From positions 2,046,001-2,110,000 of the forward strand of contig NZ_CP108081.1 in assembly GCF_036182465.1 (NCBI RefSeq): a stretch of 64,000 nucleotides of DNA. Direction: 5' to 3'. Source of the stretch: Streptomyces sp. NBC_00258 (GTDB lineage Bacteria > Actinomycetota > Actinomycetes > Streptomycetales > Streptomycetaceae). Positions 8,320-16,386 of the stretch are shown one piece after another. The notes beneath the pieces are model-generated. The model was not told where the DNA came from, did not search any database, and was given only the letters and a program-made list of their open reading frames with translations. A program made the position numbers and the translations under genes. Every line of letters starts with the position of its first letter. Position 1 is the stretch's first letter.

Positions 8320-8326
8320 CCGGGTC
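8305..8326. terminator. Hairpin terminator between convergent genes
   Basis: GACCCGGTC and GACCGGGTC form a perfect 9-bp stem with a 4-nt loop, overlapping the TGA of the plus-strand gene and 22 bp from the end of the minus-strand oxidase. No U tract follows, as is usual in Streptomyces. Confidence 0.6.
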
Positions 8327-8348
8327 GGTCAGCCCGTAACCGGCCCGG

Positions 8349-9818
8349 TCAGAAGATTCCCTGTCCGGGGACGAGGATCCCGCGCGGGTCGTAGGTCTTC
8401 CGCGCGGCGGCGAACCGGGGCCAGGCGGTCCCGAAGTGCCGTCGCCAGTCGGCATGGTCGAAGGGTACGGAGCCGACCGGGTACCGGGTGCCGCCTGCCG
8501 CGCGGACGAGGTCGTACGCGGACCGGTTGGCCGCCAGCAGTCGCCGTACCGCCGCCGTGTCGTCGGGAGGAGTGCTCCGCAGGACCGCGAAGAGGTAGGG
8601 CACGGGGTCGTCGGGCATGCGCAGCAGCGGGGTCCGCAGGCGCTCGCGCACCAGCGGGTACAGCAGCACCACGCCTCCCGGACCCACGTCGTCCGGGGTG
8701 AGCGCGTCCAGGAGCCGGCCCGTCACCTCGGCCGCCTTCCGGCCGGGCACGAGCAGGTTGAGCCATGGATGGGCGTACGCCCACAGCCCGGCTTCCTTGA
8801 GAGCGGCGACGGCCGGGGCGAGCCGGTCGAGGAAGTCGTAGTACGGGAGGTCGGTGATCTCCGCGCCGGACGGGTCGTGCCGCAGCCCCCGCAGGAGCGC
8901 GGCGTCGTCGGGAACGTCCCCCGCGGGAGGTCCGTAGGCGACGGCCTCGATGACATACCCGCGGAAGGCCCCCGTGGCGTCCGGAACGATCTGCCCCTCG
9001 ACGTAGGAGAACCGCCGGTCGCGGACGAGCAGGCGCTGGTCCTCCACGAAGGTCCGCAGATCGTCGTACGGCAGGAGGTAGTGGCGTACGGTCTCGGGCG
9101 CGCGGACCAGTCGTACGGTCGCGCCGACGACCACCGCGCAATGGCCCAGGCCGGCGAGTACGGCGAGGAACAGGTCACGGTGGCGGGCCGGGGAGCAGCG
9201 CAGCAACTCCCCCGCGCCGGTGACGACTTCGAGCTCCAGGACGTTGTCGACCTGCGCGCCGTGACGGTGGGTCTGGCCGCCGAGGCCGCCCACGGCCAGT
9301 GTTCCGCCGACGGAGAGTTCGAGGTAGTCGGTGAAGACGGGAGGGGTCAGGCCATGGACGAGGGTGGCCTTGGCGACGTCGCTCCACTTCGCGCCGGCTC
9401 CGACCCGGACGCTGGTGCTGCCGGGTCCGATGGGCCGGACGGCATCGAGCGGAGTGGTCTCGACGACCAGGCCACCCGAGACCTGTGCCTGACCGTTCGT
9501 GCCGTGGCCCTGTCCGCGTGGGGCGACCGGGATTCCGCGCCTGGCGCAGAACCGCACCATCGCCACGACGTCGGCGACGGAGCCCGGCCGCAGCACCGCG
9601 GCCGGGCGGCGGTGCACGATGTGGCCGAAGTCGTCGGCGGCGGCGCTCAGGGCGGCCTCGTCGGTGTGGAGGGTTCCGTCCAGCTCGGGGATGCCGTCCA
9701 GTGGCCCGTCGGACGGGGTCACCGCCCAGCTCCGTGTGAAGGGGTCGAAGCCGATCACCGCGGTTCCGGCGGCGGCCAGGCCACGCAGCACGGAACGTCG
9801 GGGCGGTCTGCGGGACAT
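8349..9818 (-). CDS. Tat-exported cytokinin dehydrogenase-like FAD oxidase
   Basis: A 489-residue flavoprotein of the vanillyl-alcohol-oxidase/PCMH superfamily. The N-terminus RRPPRRSVLRGLAAAG is a twin-arginine signal, so the enzyme should be exported folded with its cofactor. The FAD domain has RGQGHGTNGQAQ, where the His matches the residue that binds FAD covalently in cytokinin dehydrogenases, and the GGTLAVGGLGGQTHRHG loop. The C-terminal half contains HPWLNLLVPG, a hallmark of plant and bacterial cytokinin dehydrogenases, which cleave the side chain of isoprenoid cytokinins. The start codon is preceded by GGAGGAG. A LacI regulator lies upstream on the same strand after 154 bp. Other substrates are possible, since the family also includes sugar and alcohol oxidases. 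Confidence 0.8.
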   Translation of the reverse strand: MSRRPPRRSVLRGLAAAGTAVIGFDPFTRSWAVTPSDGPLDGIPELDGTLHTDEAALSAAADDFGHIVHRRPAAVLRPGSVADVVAMVRFCARRGIPVAPRGQGHGTNGQAQVSGGLVVETTPLDAVRPIGPGSTSVRVGAGAKWSDVAKATLVHGLTPPVFTDYLELSVGGTLAVGGLGGQTHRHGAQVDNVLELEVVTGAGELLRCSPARHRDLFLAVLAGLGHCAVVVGATVRLVRAPETVRHYLLPYDDLRTFVEDQRLLVRDRRFSYVEGQIVPDATGAFRGYVIEAVAYGPPAGDVPDDAALLRGLRHDPSGAEITDLPYYDFLDRLAPAVAALKEAGLWAYAHPWLNLLVPGRKAAEVTGRLLDALTPDDVGPGGVVLLYPLVRERLRTPLLRMPDDPVPYLFAVLRSTPPDDTAAVRRLLAANRSAYDLVRAAGGTRYPVGSVPFDHADWRRHFGTAWPRFAAARKTYDPRGILVPGQGIF

Positions 9819-9972
9819 GCGCTCCTCCAGGGGGAAGGACACGGTGAACCGGTCAGCAGCCGCCCACTCTAGAGCCGTTGACGCACGAGGACACGGCCCC
9901 GCGCCGGTGCTCCCCGGGCTTCGTTCGGGCCGGGCCTTCACCCTCACCGCCGGAGCTGGTGCCGTGCGTGAC

Positions 9973-10983
9973 TCAGGCGGGGCTCTCGCGCGGCGCGGCC
10001 GTCGTGCCCCGCACCTCCAGCACCGGCGTGCTGAGGACGACCTCGGCGGGACGGGCGGGGTCGGCGATGCGGTCGAGCAGGCACTGTGCGGCGCGGCGGC
10101 CGACGTCGTGGCCGGCGCTGTCCACGGTGGTGAGCCACAGGTGGCGCAGACGCGCGAGGTAGGTGTTGTCGTAGCCGACGAGGGAGAGGTCGTGCGGCAC
10201 GCGGAGGCCGAGTTCCTCGGCGGCCGACAGGGCGCCGACACAGGCGATGTCGTTGAAGGCGAAGACGGCGGTGGGCCGCTCGCGGGCGCTGAGCAGCCGG
10301 ACGGTGGCACGGTAGCCGCCCTCCTCGGTCAGGTCGCCCTGTTCCACGACGGCCGTGTCGGACAGTCCGTGTTCGCGCATGACGGTCTCGAAGCTGCGGC
10401 GGCGCAGTTCGCCGACCATCCCCTGTCCCGCGATGTGGGCGATGCGCCGGTGGCCGAGCGCGATGAGGTGCTCGGTGGCGAGCCGGGCACCGTGCTGGTC
10501 GTCGTTGGCGACGAGGTCGACGTGCGGCAGCACGGGTTCACGGGCGCCGGCGACGACGGTGGGCACCCGCGTGGCCGCCGTGCGCAGCGCCTCGGGGCCC
10601 GGCAGCGTGCCGACGGCGATCAGGCCGTCGACGCGCAGGTCGGTGAAGGCGCGGGTGAGGTCCTCGCCGAGGCGCAGGTTGAGGTGGCCGTCGGCAAGGA
10701 GCATGCGCAGGCCGTGGGCGTGCAGCAGGGAGTTGAGGCCGTCGAGCAGTTCCACGAACCAGGGGTTGCGCATGTCGTTGAGGAGCACGCCCACCGTGCG
10801 GGTGCGCCGCTCGCTGAGGCTGCGCGCGGCCGCGTTGGGCCGGTAGCCGAGCTCCTCGACGGCGGCCAGCACGGCCTGCCGCTTCTCGGGGCGCACCTGG
10901 TCGGATCCGCGCAGCACGAGCGAGACCAGGGATTTCGACACTCCGGCCCGTTCGGCGACGTCGCGGATCGTCGGTGGTCTCAT
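9973..10983 (-). CDS. LacI-family transcriptional repressor
   Basis: A 336-residue repressor. The N-terminal LacI helix-turn-helix and hinge are clear (TIRDVAERAGVSKSLVSLVL, then RSLSERRTRTVGVLL), followed by a periplasmic-binding-protein-like effector domain ending with a typical C-terminal strand. Members bind sugars or related ligands and release palindromic operators. It is divergent from a Gfo/Idh/MocA dehydrogenase, and two copies of a TGGACCGKTCCA-type palindrome lie in the shared 132-bp region, one of them only 4 bp from its own start. Autoregulation and repression of the dehydrogenase are the natural reading. It may also control the cytokinin-dehydrogenase-like gene downstream on its own strand. 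Confidence 0.9.
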   Translation of the reverse strand: MRPPTIRDVAERAGVSKSLVSLVLRGSDQVRPEKRQAVLAAVEELGYRPNAAARSLSERRTRTVGVLLNDMRNPWFVELLDGLNSLLHAHGLRMLLADGHLNLRLGEDLTRAFTDLRVDGLIAVGTLPGPEALRTAATRVPTVVAGAREPVLPHVDLVANDDQHGARLATEHLIALGHRRIAHIAGQGMVGELRRRSFETVMREHGLSDTAVVEQGDLTEEGGYRATVRLLSARERPTAVFAFNDIACVGALSAAEELGLRVPHDLSLVGYDNTYLARLRHLWLTTVDSAGHDVGRRAAQCLLDRIADPARPAEVVLSTPVLEVRGTTAAPRESPA

Positions 10984-10986
10984 GAA

Positions 10987-11000
10987 ATGGACCGTTCCAT
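10987..11000. promoter_or_regulatory. LacI-type operator, imperfect palindrome
   Basis: ATGGACCGTTCCAT is a 14-bp palindrome with 6 of 7 pairs matching, located immediately upstream of the LacI gene start. It shares TGGACCG and TCCA with the second site at 11081. Confidence 0.65.
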
Positions 11001-11035
11001 AGTGGGCGACGGCTTGTCAAAGGGTTCTCATGGGG

Positions 11036-11041
11036 TTGACA
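11036..11041 (+). promoter_or_regulatory. -35 element of the dehydrogenase promoter (TTGACA)
   Basis: TTGACA lies 75 bp before the start of the Gfo/Idh/MocA gene and 40 bp upstream of the perfect operator. A clear -10 is not evident; candidates near 11059-11069 are weak. A second TTGACA on the minus strand (11020-11015) may serve the LacI gene. Confidence 0.4.
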
Positions 11042-11080
11042 CGTGCGGGAACGGGCCTTCAGTGTGAACCGGAAGAGTTC

Positions 11081-11092
11081 TGGACCGGTCCA
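11081..11092. promoter_or_regulatory. LacI-type operator, perfect palindrome
   Basis: TGGACCGGTCCA is a perfect 12-bp palindrome located 23 bp upstream of the dehydrogenase start, where a bound repressor would block transcription. It is the better copy of the operator pair. Confidence 0.7.
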
Positions 11093-11115
11093 AAGAAGTC
11101 CGAAGAAGGGCAGTC

Positions 11116-12270
11116 ATGGTGAGTACGCTCGGCGTCGCCGTCGTGGGGTTCGGCTGGATGGGGCGGGTGCACACCCAGGCGTACGCCCGTGTGCCGCACC
11201 ACTTCCCCCAGCTGCCCGTGCGGCCCGAACTGGTCGCCGTGGCCGACGAGGTGCCCGGCCGGGCCGAGGAGGCCGCGGAGCAGTACGGCTTCGCGACGGC
11301 GGCCCGGGACTGGCGGGAGGTCGCCGCCGACCCCCGGGTCCGGGCGGTGAGCATCGCCGCCCCGAACTTCCTGCACCGTGAGATCGGCGTCGCCATGGCC
11401 GAGGCGGGCAAGCACATCTGGATCGAGAAGCCGGTCGGTCTCACCGCCGAGGACGCTCGGGCCGTGGCCGGCGCCGTCGCGAAGTCGGGCGTGCAGGGCA
11501 CGGTCGGCTTCAACTACCGCAACGCACCTGCCGTCGCGGCGGCCCGCGAGCTGATCGCCTCCGGCGAGATCGGCACGGTCACACACGTCCGCATCCGCCT
11601 CTTCAGTGACTACGCGGCCCACCCCGAGGGCGCCCTGACCTGGCGGTACGAGCGTGAGCGCGGTGGCAGCGGAGTGCTGGGCGACCTCGCCTCGCACGGT
11701 GTGGACCTGGCCCGCTTCCTGCTCGGCGAGATCGCGTCGCTGGCCGCCGACACGGCCGTCTTCGTCCCGGAGCGCGCCCGTCCCACCGGCGCCACCGCGG
11801 GCCACACCCGCTCGGCGGGCGGCGAACTGGGCCCGGTGGAGAACGAGGACTACGTGTCCTGTCTGCTGCGCTTCGCCTCCGGCGCCCGCGGTGTCCTGGA
11901 AGCCTGCCGGGTCTCGGTGGGCGAGCAGAACAACTACGGCTTCGAGATCCACGGCACCAAGGGCGCGGTCTCCTGGGACTTCCGCCGCATGGGCGAGCTG
12001 AGCGTCAGCCGGGGCACGTCGTACCAGGACCAGCCGGTCAGCACGCTGTACGTGGGCCCCGGGCACGGCGAGTACGCCGCCTTCCAGCCGGGCTCGGCCA
12101 ACAGCATGGGCTACGACGACCTCAAGGTGATCGAGGCCTACAACTTCCTGCGCTCCATCGCCGAGGGCACCGCGTACGGCGCCACGGTCGAGGACGCCGT
12201 CCACAGCGCGGCCGCCCTGGACGCGATGTCCCGCTCCGCCGAGAGCGGGACCTGGGCGAGTCCCGCGTAA
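11116..12270 (+). CDS. Gfo/Idh/MocA-family NAD(P)-dependent oxidoreductase
   Basis: A 384-residue sugar or inositol dehydrogenase-like enzyme. The N-terminal Rossmann domain has VVGFGWMGRVHTQAY (GxGxxG form near residue 11), the family marker IEKPVGLT contains the Lys that helps catalysis, and GDLASHGVDLARFLLG carries the His of the catalytic pair. The C-terminal alpha/beta domain is complete and of normal length. These enzymes oxidise or epimerise hydroxyls of sugars, inositols or their derivatives in the cytoplasm. The ATG follows GAAGAAGGG. The gene is divergent from a LacI repressor and should be induced by a carbohydrate ligand. It ends 16 bp from the stop of the convergent carotenoid oxygenase. 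Confidence 0.88.
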   Translation: MVSTLGVAVVGFGWMGRVHTQAYARVPHHFPQLPVRPELVAVADEVPGRAEEAAEQYGFATAARDWREVAADPRVRAVSIAAPNFLHREIGVAMAEAGKHIWIEKPVGLTAEDARAVAGAVAKSGVQGTVGFNYRNAPAVAAARELIASGEIGTVTHVRIRLFSDYAAHPEGALTWRYERERGGSGVLGDLASHGVDLARFLLGEIASLAADTAVFVPERARPTGATAGHTRSAGGELGPVENEDYVSCLLRFASGARGVLEACRVSVGEQNNYGFEIHGTKGAVSWDFRRMGELSVSRGTSYQDQPVSTLYVGPGHGEYAAFQPGSANSMGYDDLKVIEAYNFLRSIAEGTAYGATVEDAVHSAAALDAMSRSAESGTWASPA

Positions 12271-12286
12271 GCGCTGAGGCCCGTAC

Positions 12287-13714
12287 CTACGAGGTGTGCC
12301 GGGTGAACAGCCCGTGGAAGCCGAACGGGATGGCGTGCGGCACGTCCGCGCGCGCCAGTACCTCGTACGTGCGGGCGTCCAGCACGAGCAGGAACGACGA
12401 GCCCGCCGCCGAGTCGAGGACCACCGACAGCACGACGCCGTCGTCCTCGCCCTCCGCGCCGGGCGCGGCCGTCGGCGCCGCCACGAAGACCGGCTCGCCC
12501 GGATAGCAGCCTTCCTCGGACCACTTCAGCGTGTGCCCCGTCGTCACGTCGACCTTCACGAGCTGGTTGAGGAAGTCGTCACCGCTGCGGGCGCGGGCGC
12601 CCACACCGTACGCGTAGCGGTAGTCGACGCCGTTGTGCCGCTCGTAGGCGATGCGCGGCAGCTCCAGTGGCTCCTCCGACAGCCGCCGGACGCCGACCTC
12701 TCCGCTGCCGAGGCCGATCCGGTACCGGGTGGGCAGAGCGAACGGAATCGTGTCGCCCGCGCGCAGTCGGTCCAGGTACAGCGTGTCGATGACGGAGGCG
12801 TCCTCGTACGAGCAGATGTCGAGGACGAGTTCGTCGCCGTCGTCGAAGGCGTTGATGTGGTGGAACGCGAAGAACGCCGGCCCCTCGTACACACCGCGCA
12901 CCGAGCCGTCGCGGAGGTCCATGACCGTGAAGCGGGTGCCGCGCTCCGGCTCCCAGCGGTAGTTCTCGATGAACGGCCGGCCGCTGAGCACGATGCTCAG
13001 CGGGTTCACCACGAGCGGGAACTCGGCGAGGACCGCGTGCCGGCCCGTGATCGCGAAGCTGTGCATGTAGGAGGGGCGGGCGATCCGGCGGCTGCCGATC
13101 AGCTCGCGGGCCGCGCCCGTGGCCTTCTGCCGGTAGAGGCGGTACTCGCTGGTGCGCGAGAAGTGCAGCAGGTAGTTGACCAGGTCGCCGGTGGTGGGGT
13201 CCTGGTGCGGGTGGGCCGTGGTCAGCTGGCCGCTCAACTCGTCCTCGTAGCCCACCACTCCCGCGGTCGCGAGCGTGTCCCGGTCGAAGGCGACCGGTAT
13301 CGGCGTCTCGGTCAGCGCCACGAAGCGGTCGCCGAAGCGGGTGATGTTGACGTTCGCGTTCAGGGTGGGCCTGCGCGCGAAGCGGGTGAAGAAGCGGGCG
13401 AACAGTGAGCGGCACGGGTCGGTCGCGAACTCGGGGTAGGCGATCGTCCCCGACTCGACGGCGCGGTGGGCGGCGGTGTCGAGGAACCTGTTGGCGTAGG
13501 AGACCCTCCCGCCGTCGATGGTGAAGCGGTGCAGCATCGCCTGTCCGTCGAACCAGTGACGCAGGGAGCGCTCCCCCGCGTCGTAGCGTGCGGGGCCGTT
13601 GCGCAGCAGGCTCCCCTCCAGCCAGCCGGGCAGCGTCCCCTTGACCGGAAGCTCTGCGACTTCGGCCTCGTCGTGCAGCCCCTGAAACCCGGCCGCGAAA
13701 CCCGGCGTACTCAT
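12287..13714 (-). CDS. Carotenoid cleavage oxygenase (RPE65 family)
   Basis: A 475-residue member of the carotenoid oxygenase family, which cleaves double bonds of carotenoids, apocarotenoids or stilbenes with Fe(II) held by four histidines. All four are visible: in TTAHPHQDP, in MHSFAITGRH, in FAFHHINAF and in the final GFHGLFTRH. The N-terminus (LPVKGTLPGWLEGSLLRNGP) is typical. The ATG at 13714 has GGGAGG upstream; a longer start at 13735 lacks one. It is divergent from a PadR regulator across an 84-bp region with two CCACAGTGG repeats. No carotenoid biosynthesis gene is in the window, so the substrate may come from elsewhere in the genome or from outside. Confidence 0.9.
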   Translation of the reverse strand: MSTPGFAAGFQGLHDEAEVAELPVKGTLPGWLEGSLLRNGPARYDAGERSLRHWFDGQAMLHRFTIDGGRVSYANRFLDTAAHRAVESGTIAYPEFATDPCRSLFARFFTRFARRPTLNANVNITRFGDRFVALTETPIPVAFDRDTLATAGVVGYEDELSGQLTTAHPHQDPTTGDLVNYLLHFSRTSEYRLYRQKATGAARELIGSRRIARPSYMHSFAITGRHAVLAEFPLVVNPLSIVLSGRPFIENYRWEPERGTRFTVMDLRDGSVRGVYEGPAFFAFHHINAFDDGDELVLDICSYEDASVIDTLYLDRLRAGDTIPFALPTRYRIGLGSGEVGVRRLSEEPLELPRIAYERHNGVDYRYAYGVGARARSGDDFLNQLVKVDVTTGHTLKWSEEGCYPGEPVFVAAPTAAPGAEGEDDGVVLSVVLDSAAGSSFLLVLDARTYEVLARADVPHAIPFGFHGLFTRHTS

Positions 13715-13732
13715 GGTCGCCTCCCGACATGC

Positions 13733-13746
13733 CACAGTGGACTGTG
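13733..13746. promoter_or_regulatory. Candidate PadR operator, inverted repeat
   Basis: CACAGT-GG-ACTGTG is a perfect inverted repeat 18 bp before the carotenoid oxygenase start. Its left half, CCACAGTGGA, recurs at 13770-13779 near the PadR gene. Confidence 0.55.
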
Positions 13747-13769
13747 CTCTTCATTTCATGGCACACCGT

Positions 13770-13784
13770 CCACAGTGGAATGTC
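13770..13784. promoter_or_regulatory. Second copy of the CCACAGTGGA element
   Basis: CCACAGTGGAATGTC repeats the left half of the inverted repeat at 13732 with a 38-bp period and a partly conserved right half. It lies 14 bp before the PadR start and would suit autorepression. Confidence 0.45.
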
Positions 13785-13798
13785 AAGGGAAGAACGGG

Positions 13799-14314
13799 AT
13801 GGCCGACCTCAACCCCACCGCGGCTTCGCTGCTCGGTTTCCTGCACGGCGGGGAAGCCAGCGGGTACGAGCTGGTGCACACCGCCGAGCAGCTCATCGGC
13901 GACTTCTGGACCCTCACCCGGAGCCAGGTCTACCGCGAGCTCGCGGCCCTCGCCGGCCGTGGGCTCGTCGAGGCCGGGCCCGCGGGCCCCCGGTCGCGGC
14001 AGCCCTACCGGCTCACCGACGAGGGCCGGGCCGCCTTCGCCGCGTGGCTCGCCGAGCCGCCGGGCTCCGAGCAGATCCGCTACCCGCTGCTGCTCACCAT
14101 CGCCTTCGGCTCCGCCCTGGACCGGGACCGGCTGACGGAGTTCATCGCCGGGCACCGCGCCGACCACGAGAAGCGGCTCGCGGACTACCGGGAGAGGGTG
14201 GCCGCGGGCGCTCCCGACCGCTTCACGGAGGCCACGCTGGCCTTCGGCATCCGTTACGAGGAGGCGGTGCTGGCCTGGATGGACGAGCTGCCCGCGATCC
14301 TGGAGGGACGGTAG
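13799..14314 (+). CDS. PadR-family transcriptional regulator
   Basis: A 171-residue PadR protein. Residues 1-80 form the winged helix (NPTAASLLGFLHGGEASGYE, then TLTRSQVYRELAALAGRGLV and a PYRLTDEGRAAF wing), and the C-terminal half is the Vir-like helical dimerisation domain. PadR proteins usually repress a divergent or downstream gene and release on binding a small aromatic or hydrophobic ligand. The ATG is the first in-frame one after the intergenic repeats; an upstream extension in the same frame lies antisense to the carotenoid oxygenase and was not used. Its obvious target is that oxygenase. Confidence 0.85.
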   Translation: MADLNPTAASLLGFLHGGEASGYELVHTAEQLIGDFWTLTRSQVYRELAALAGRGLVEAGPAGPRSRQPYRLTDEGRAAFAAWLAEPPGSEQIRYPLLLTIAFGSALDRDRLTEFIAGHRADHEKRLADYRERVAAGAPDRFTEATLAFGIRYEEAVLAWMDELPAILEGR

Positions 14315-14366
14315 AAGCCGGTCTGCACGCACCATCCTCGACACGGCACCGGACGCGGGCAACTGC

Positions 14367-14372
14367 TAGCGT
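14367..14372 (+). promoter_or_regulatory. -10 element for leaderless transcript (TAGCGT)
   Basis: TAGCGT ends 8 nt before the GTG at 14381, with no ribosome site between. A leaderless message is predicted for the cupin gene. Confidence 0.55.
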
Positions 14373-14380
14373 CCGGGCAC

Positions 14381-14764
14381 GTGAACGACAGTGTGTATGT
14401 GGGAAACGCGGGCAAGGACGCGGCGCTGGACCGGGGGTGGCTGCTCGGGCACTTCAAGGACGCCGACGATCCGCGCCACAGCGAGGCCCTGGAGATCAAG
14501 TGGGGCGTACACCCCAAGGGCGACGAGCGGCCCCAGTGGGTCGAGGGCGAGGAACGCACGGCCCTCCAGGTCCTGGTGAGCGGCCGCTTCCGTGTGGAGT
14601 TCCCCGGCCGCAGTGTCACGCTGCAACAGCAGGGTGATTACGTGGTCTGGGGGCCCGGAGTCGACCACTCGTGGTTCGCGGAGGAGGAGTCGGTCGTGCT
14701 GACCGTCCGCTGGCCGTCCGTGCCCGGTTACGCGGTCCCGGAGACGGACCGAGATCCTCAGTAG
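14381..14764 (+). CDS. Cupin-fold small protein
   Basis: A 127-residue protein with a single cupin-like domain: strands around LQVLVSGRFRVEFPG, then GDYVVWGPGVDHSWFAEEES. The conserved glycine pair and a GVDHSWFA His are seen, but the first cupin histidine motif is reduced (QVLVSGRFRVEF), so metal binding is uncertain. Such stand-alone cupins act as small-molecule binding proteins or isomerases and are often annotated as signal peptidase I-like or as hypothetical. It starts at a GTG behind a leaderless -10 box and is followed 12 bp later by a SUMF1-domain gene, so the two may be co-transcribed. Confidence 0.65.
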   Translation: MNDSVYVGNAGKDAALDRGWLLGHFKDADDPRHSEALEIKWGVHPKGDERPQWVEGEERTALQVLVSGRFRVEFPGRSVTLQQQGDYVVWGPGVDHSWFAEEESVVLTVRWPSVPGYAVPETDRDPQ

Positions 14765-14776
14765 GATCGACGGCTC

Positions 14777-15496
14777 ATGGACACGAGCACGGTGAACGAG
14801 ATGATCGCTGTCCCGCCGGGGCAGGTGACGCTGTCGGACCGGCGGACGCAGCGCAGTTGGCAGGTCCAGCTCGCGCCCTACCGGCTCGGGGCGTTCCCGG
14901 TCACGCAGGCACTGTACGCACAGGTCACGGGTGCGCGGCCGAGCAGCGCCGAGGGCGACCAACTGCCCGTGGAGGGCGTGTCCTGGTGGGACGCGGTCCG
15001 GTTCTGCAACGCCCTGTCCCGGCACGAGGGGTTCACCCCTGCCTACTTCCTCCACGCCGACTCCGAAGGCGCGGAAGGACTGGAAGCGGCGGAAGGACCG
15101 GAAGGGACGGAAGGCGTCGAGTGGGACACGGCCGCGGACGGGTACCGGCTGCCCACCGAGGCGGAGTGGGAGCACGCCTGCCGCGCCGGTACGACCGGGC
15201 CGCGTTACGGGCCGCTCGACGACATCGCCTGGTACCGCGGCAACTCGGACGAGCGCATCCACGACGTGGGCGGCAAGCAGCCCAACCCATGGGGCCTGCA
15301 CGACATGCTCGGCAACGTCTGGGACTGGTGCTGGGACGTCTACGACGCCGAGGTCTACGGAACCTACCGGGTCCTGCGCGGCGGTGGCTGGTTCGACGAG
15401 CACTGGAGCTGCCGAGCCTCCGCACGGCGCCGCAGCCACCCGAGCTACCAGGTCGACGACGTGGGGTTCCGCGTCGCGCGCTCCGCCACGCCCTGA
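14777..15496 (+). CDS. SUMF1-domain (formylglycine-generating-like) protein
   Basis: A 239-residue protein built of one SUMF1/FGE domain: PYRLGAFPVTQALYAQV, VEGVSWWDAVRFCNALS, YRLPTEAEWEHACRAG, NPWGLHDMLGNVWDWCWD and VLRGGGWFDEHWSCRAS in canonical order. True formylglycine-generating enzymes have a pair of Cys near the C-terminus; here only one is present at that place (SCRASARRRSHPSYQ), so sulfatase activation is unlikely. An extra low-complexity insert (about residues 95-113, repeats of EG) separates two core blocks and is absent from the family core. Related proteins often bind carbohydrates, ligands or partner proteins. No sulfatase gene is nearby. Confidence 0.8.
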   Translation: MDTSTVNEMIAVPPGQVTLSDRRTQRSWQVQLAPYRLGAFPVTQALYAQVTGARPSSAEGDQLPVEGVSWWDAVRFCNALSRHEGFTPAYFLHADSEGAEGLEAAEGPEGTEGVEWDTAADGYRLPTEAEWEHACRAGTTGPRYGPLDDIAWYRGNSDERIHDVGGKQPNPWGLHDMLGNVWDWCWDVYDAEVYGTYRVLRGGGWFDEHWSCRASARRRSHPSYQVDDVGFRVARSATP

Positions 15497-15767
15497 TCCG
15501 CCCCCGGGGACGGGGAGTTGGCGGGGCGGCGGCGAACTCCCAGCTCAACATGCCCTCCACGCCTGGGCGACCGCACCTCACACAACGTTCACATTTGTTG
15601 ACGCAGCGCATTGGGTTGCACCAAGATCTTCAACGGATCAGTGATCGCGCCCTCGGTGAGGAGCGCGAACTCCCCCATGCCCCGCCCGTGTTGACCGCGG
15701 CCCGCCAGGCCGCGCCGCCACCGGCAGCCGGGGCCTCCCCCACACCTTTCACCTCAAGGAGCCTGTC

Positions 15768-16370
15768 TTGTTGCGCCACAATTCCGCGCTGCGCGCCGTC
15801 GCACCCGCCGCCGTCCTCGCGCTCACCCTCAGCGCGTGCGGCGGTGGCAACGACGCCGGCACGGACGCGAAGAAGCCCTCCCGGCCCAAGGCCGCCGCAC
15901 CGCAGGCCAAGGCCGAGTCCGGGGGCGAACTGGCCACCGGCGAGAGCGCCACGGGCAAGGTCGAGGAGGAGGACGGAAAGGTCACGTACGAGATCACCGC
16001 CCAGAAGGTCGACCTCGGCACGGAGGCCGAGGCCGCCAAGCTGGTCCAGGACAAGGCCGACGCCAAGGGCCTGGCCCTCGCCGTCGCCCATGTGAAGTAC
16101 ACCCACAAGGCCGGCCCGGCCCTCACGAGCGACTCCGACGCGGGCGACGGCACCACCATCTGGGCCGACGGCCGCCGCGGCACCCTCCTCCTCGGCTCCG
16201 CCGACGACGCCCCCGGCTGCGAGGACCCGTACGACGTCACGGCCTGGAAGTCCGGCGAGAGCCACGTCTTCTGCGAGTCGTACCTGGTCCCCTCGAACGC
16301 CAAGTCCATCGAGGTCCACTGGTCGGAGGAGGACGGCGAGCCCTACATCTGGAAGTTCCCCAACAAGTAG
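15768..16370 (+). CDS. Secreted lipoprotein of unknown function
   Basis: A 200-residue lipoprotein. The N-terminus RHNSALRAVAPAAVLALTLS ends in the lipobox LSAC, so Cys24 or thereabouts should be lipidated and the protein held on the outer face of the membrane. A Lys/Ala/Pro linker precedes a domain of about 150 residues (YEITAQKVDLGTEAEAAKL and so on) with two Cys (GCEDPYD and FCESYLV) likely in a disulfide. No enzymatic motif is recognised; the shape is that of small Streptomyces lipoproteins of the immunoglobulin-like or DUF4352 kind. AAGGAG precedes a TTG; a second TTG follows immediately, so the exact start may differ by one codon. Confidence 0.75.
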   Translation: MLRHNSALRAVAPAAVLALTLSACGGGNDAGTDAKKPSRPKAAAPQAKAESGGELATGESATGKVEEEDGKVTYEITAQKVDLGTEAEAAKLVQDKADAKGLALAVAHVKYTHKAGPALTSDSDAGDGTTIWADGRRGTLLLGSADDAPGCEDPYDVTAWKSGESHVFCESYLVPSNAKSIEVHWSEEDGEPYIWKFPNK

Positions 16371-16386
16371 GCGGAACGCCCGCGGC

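Noticed and set aside
8349..10310. 653-codon reading of the FAD oxidase with a long N-terminal extension
   Set aside because: The extension runs antisense-like through the LacI region; the Tat signal, GGAGGAG and ATG at 9818 mark the real start.
14777..15496. Formylglycine-generating enzyme
   Set aside because: Only one of the two catalytic Cys positions is filled and no sulfatase is nearby; kept only as a SUMF1-domain protein.
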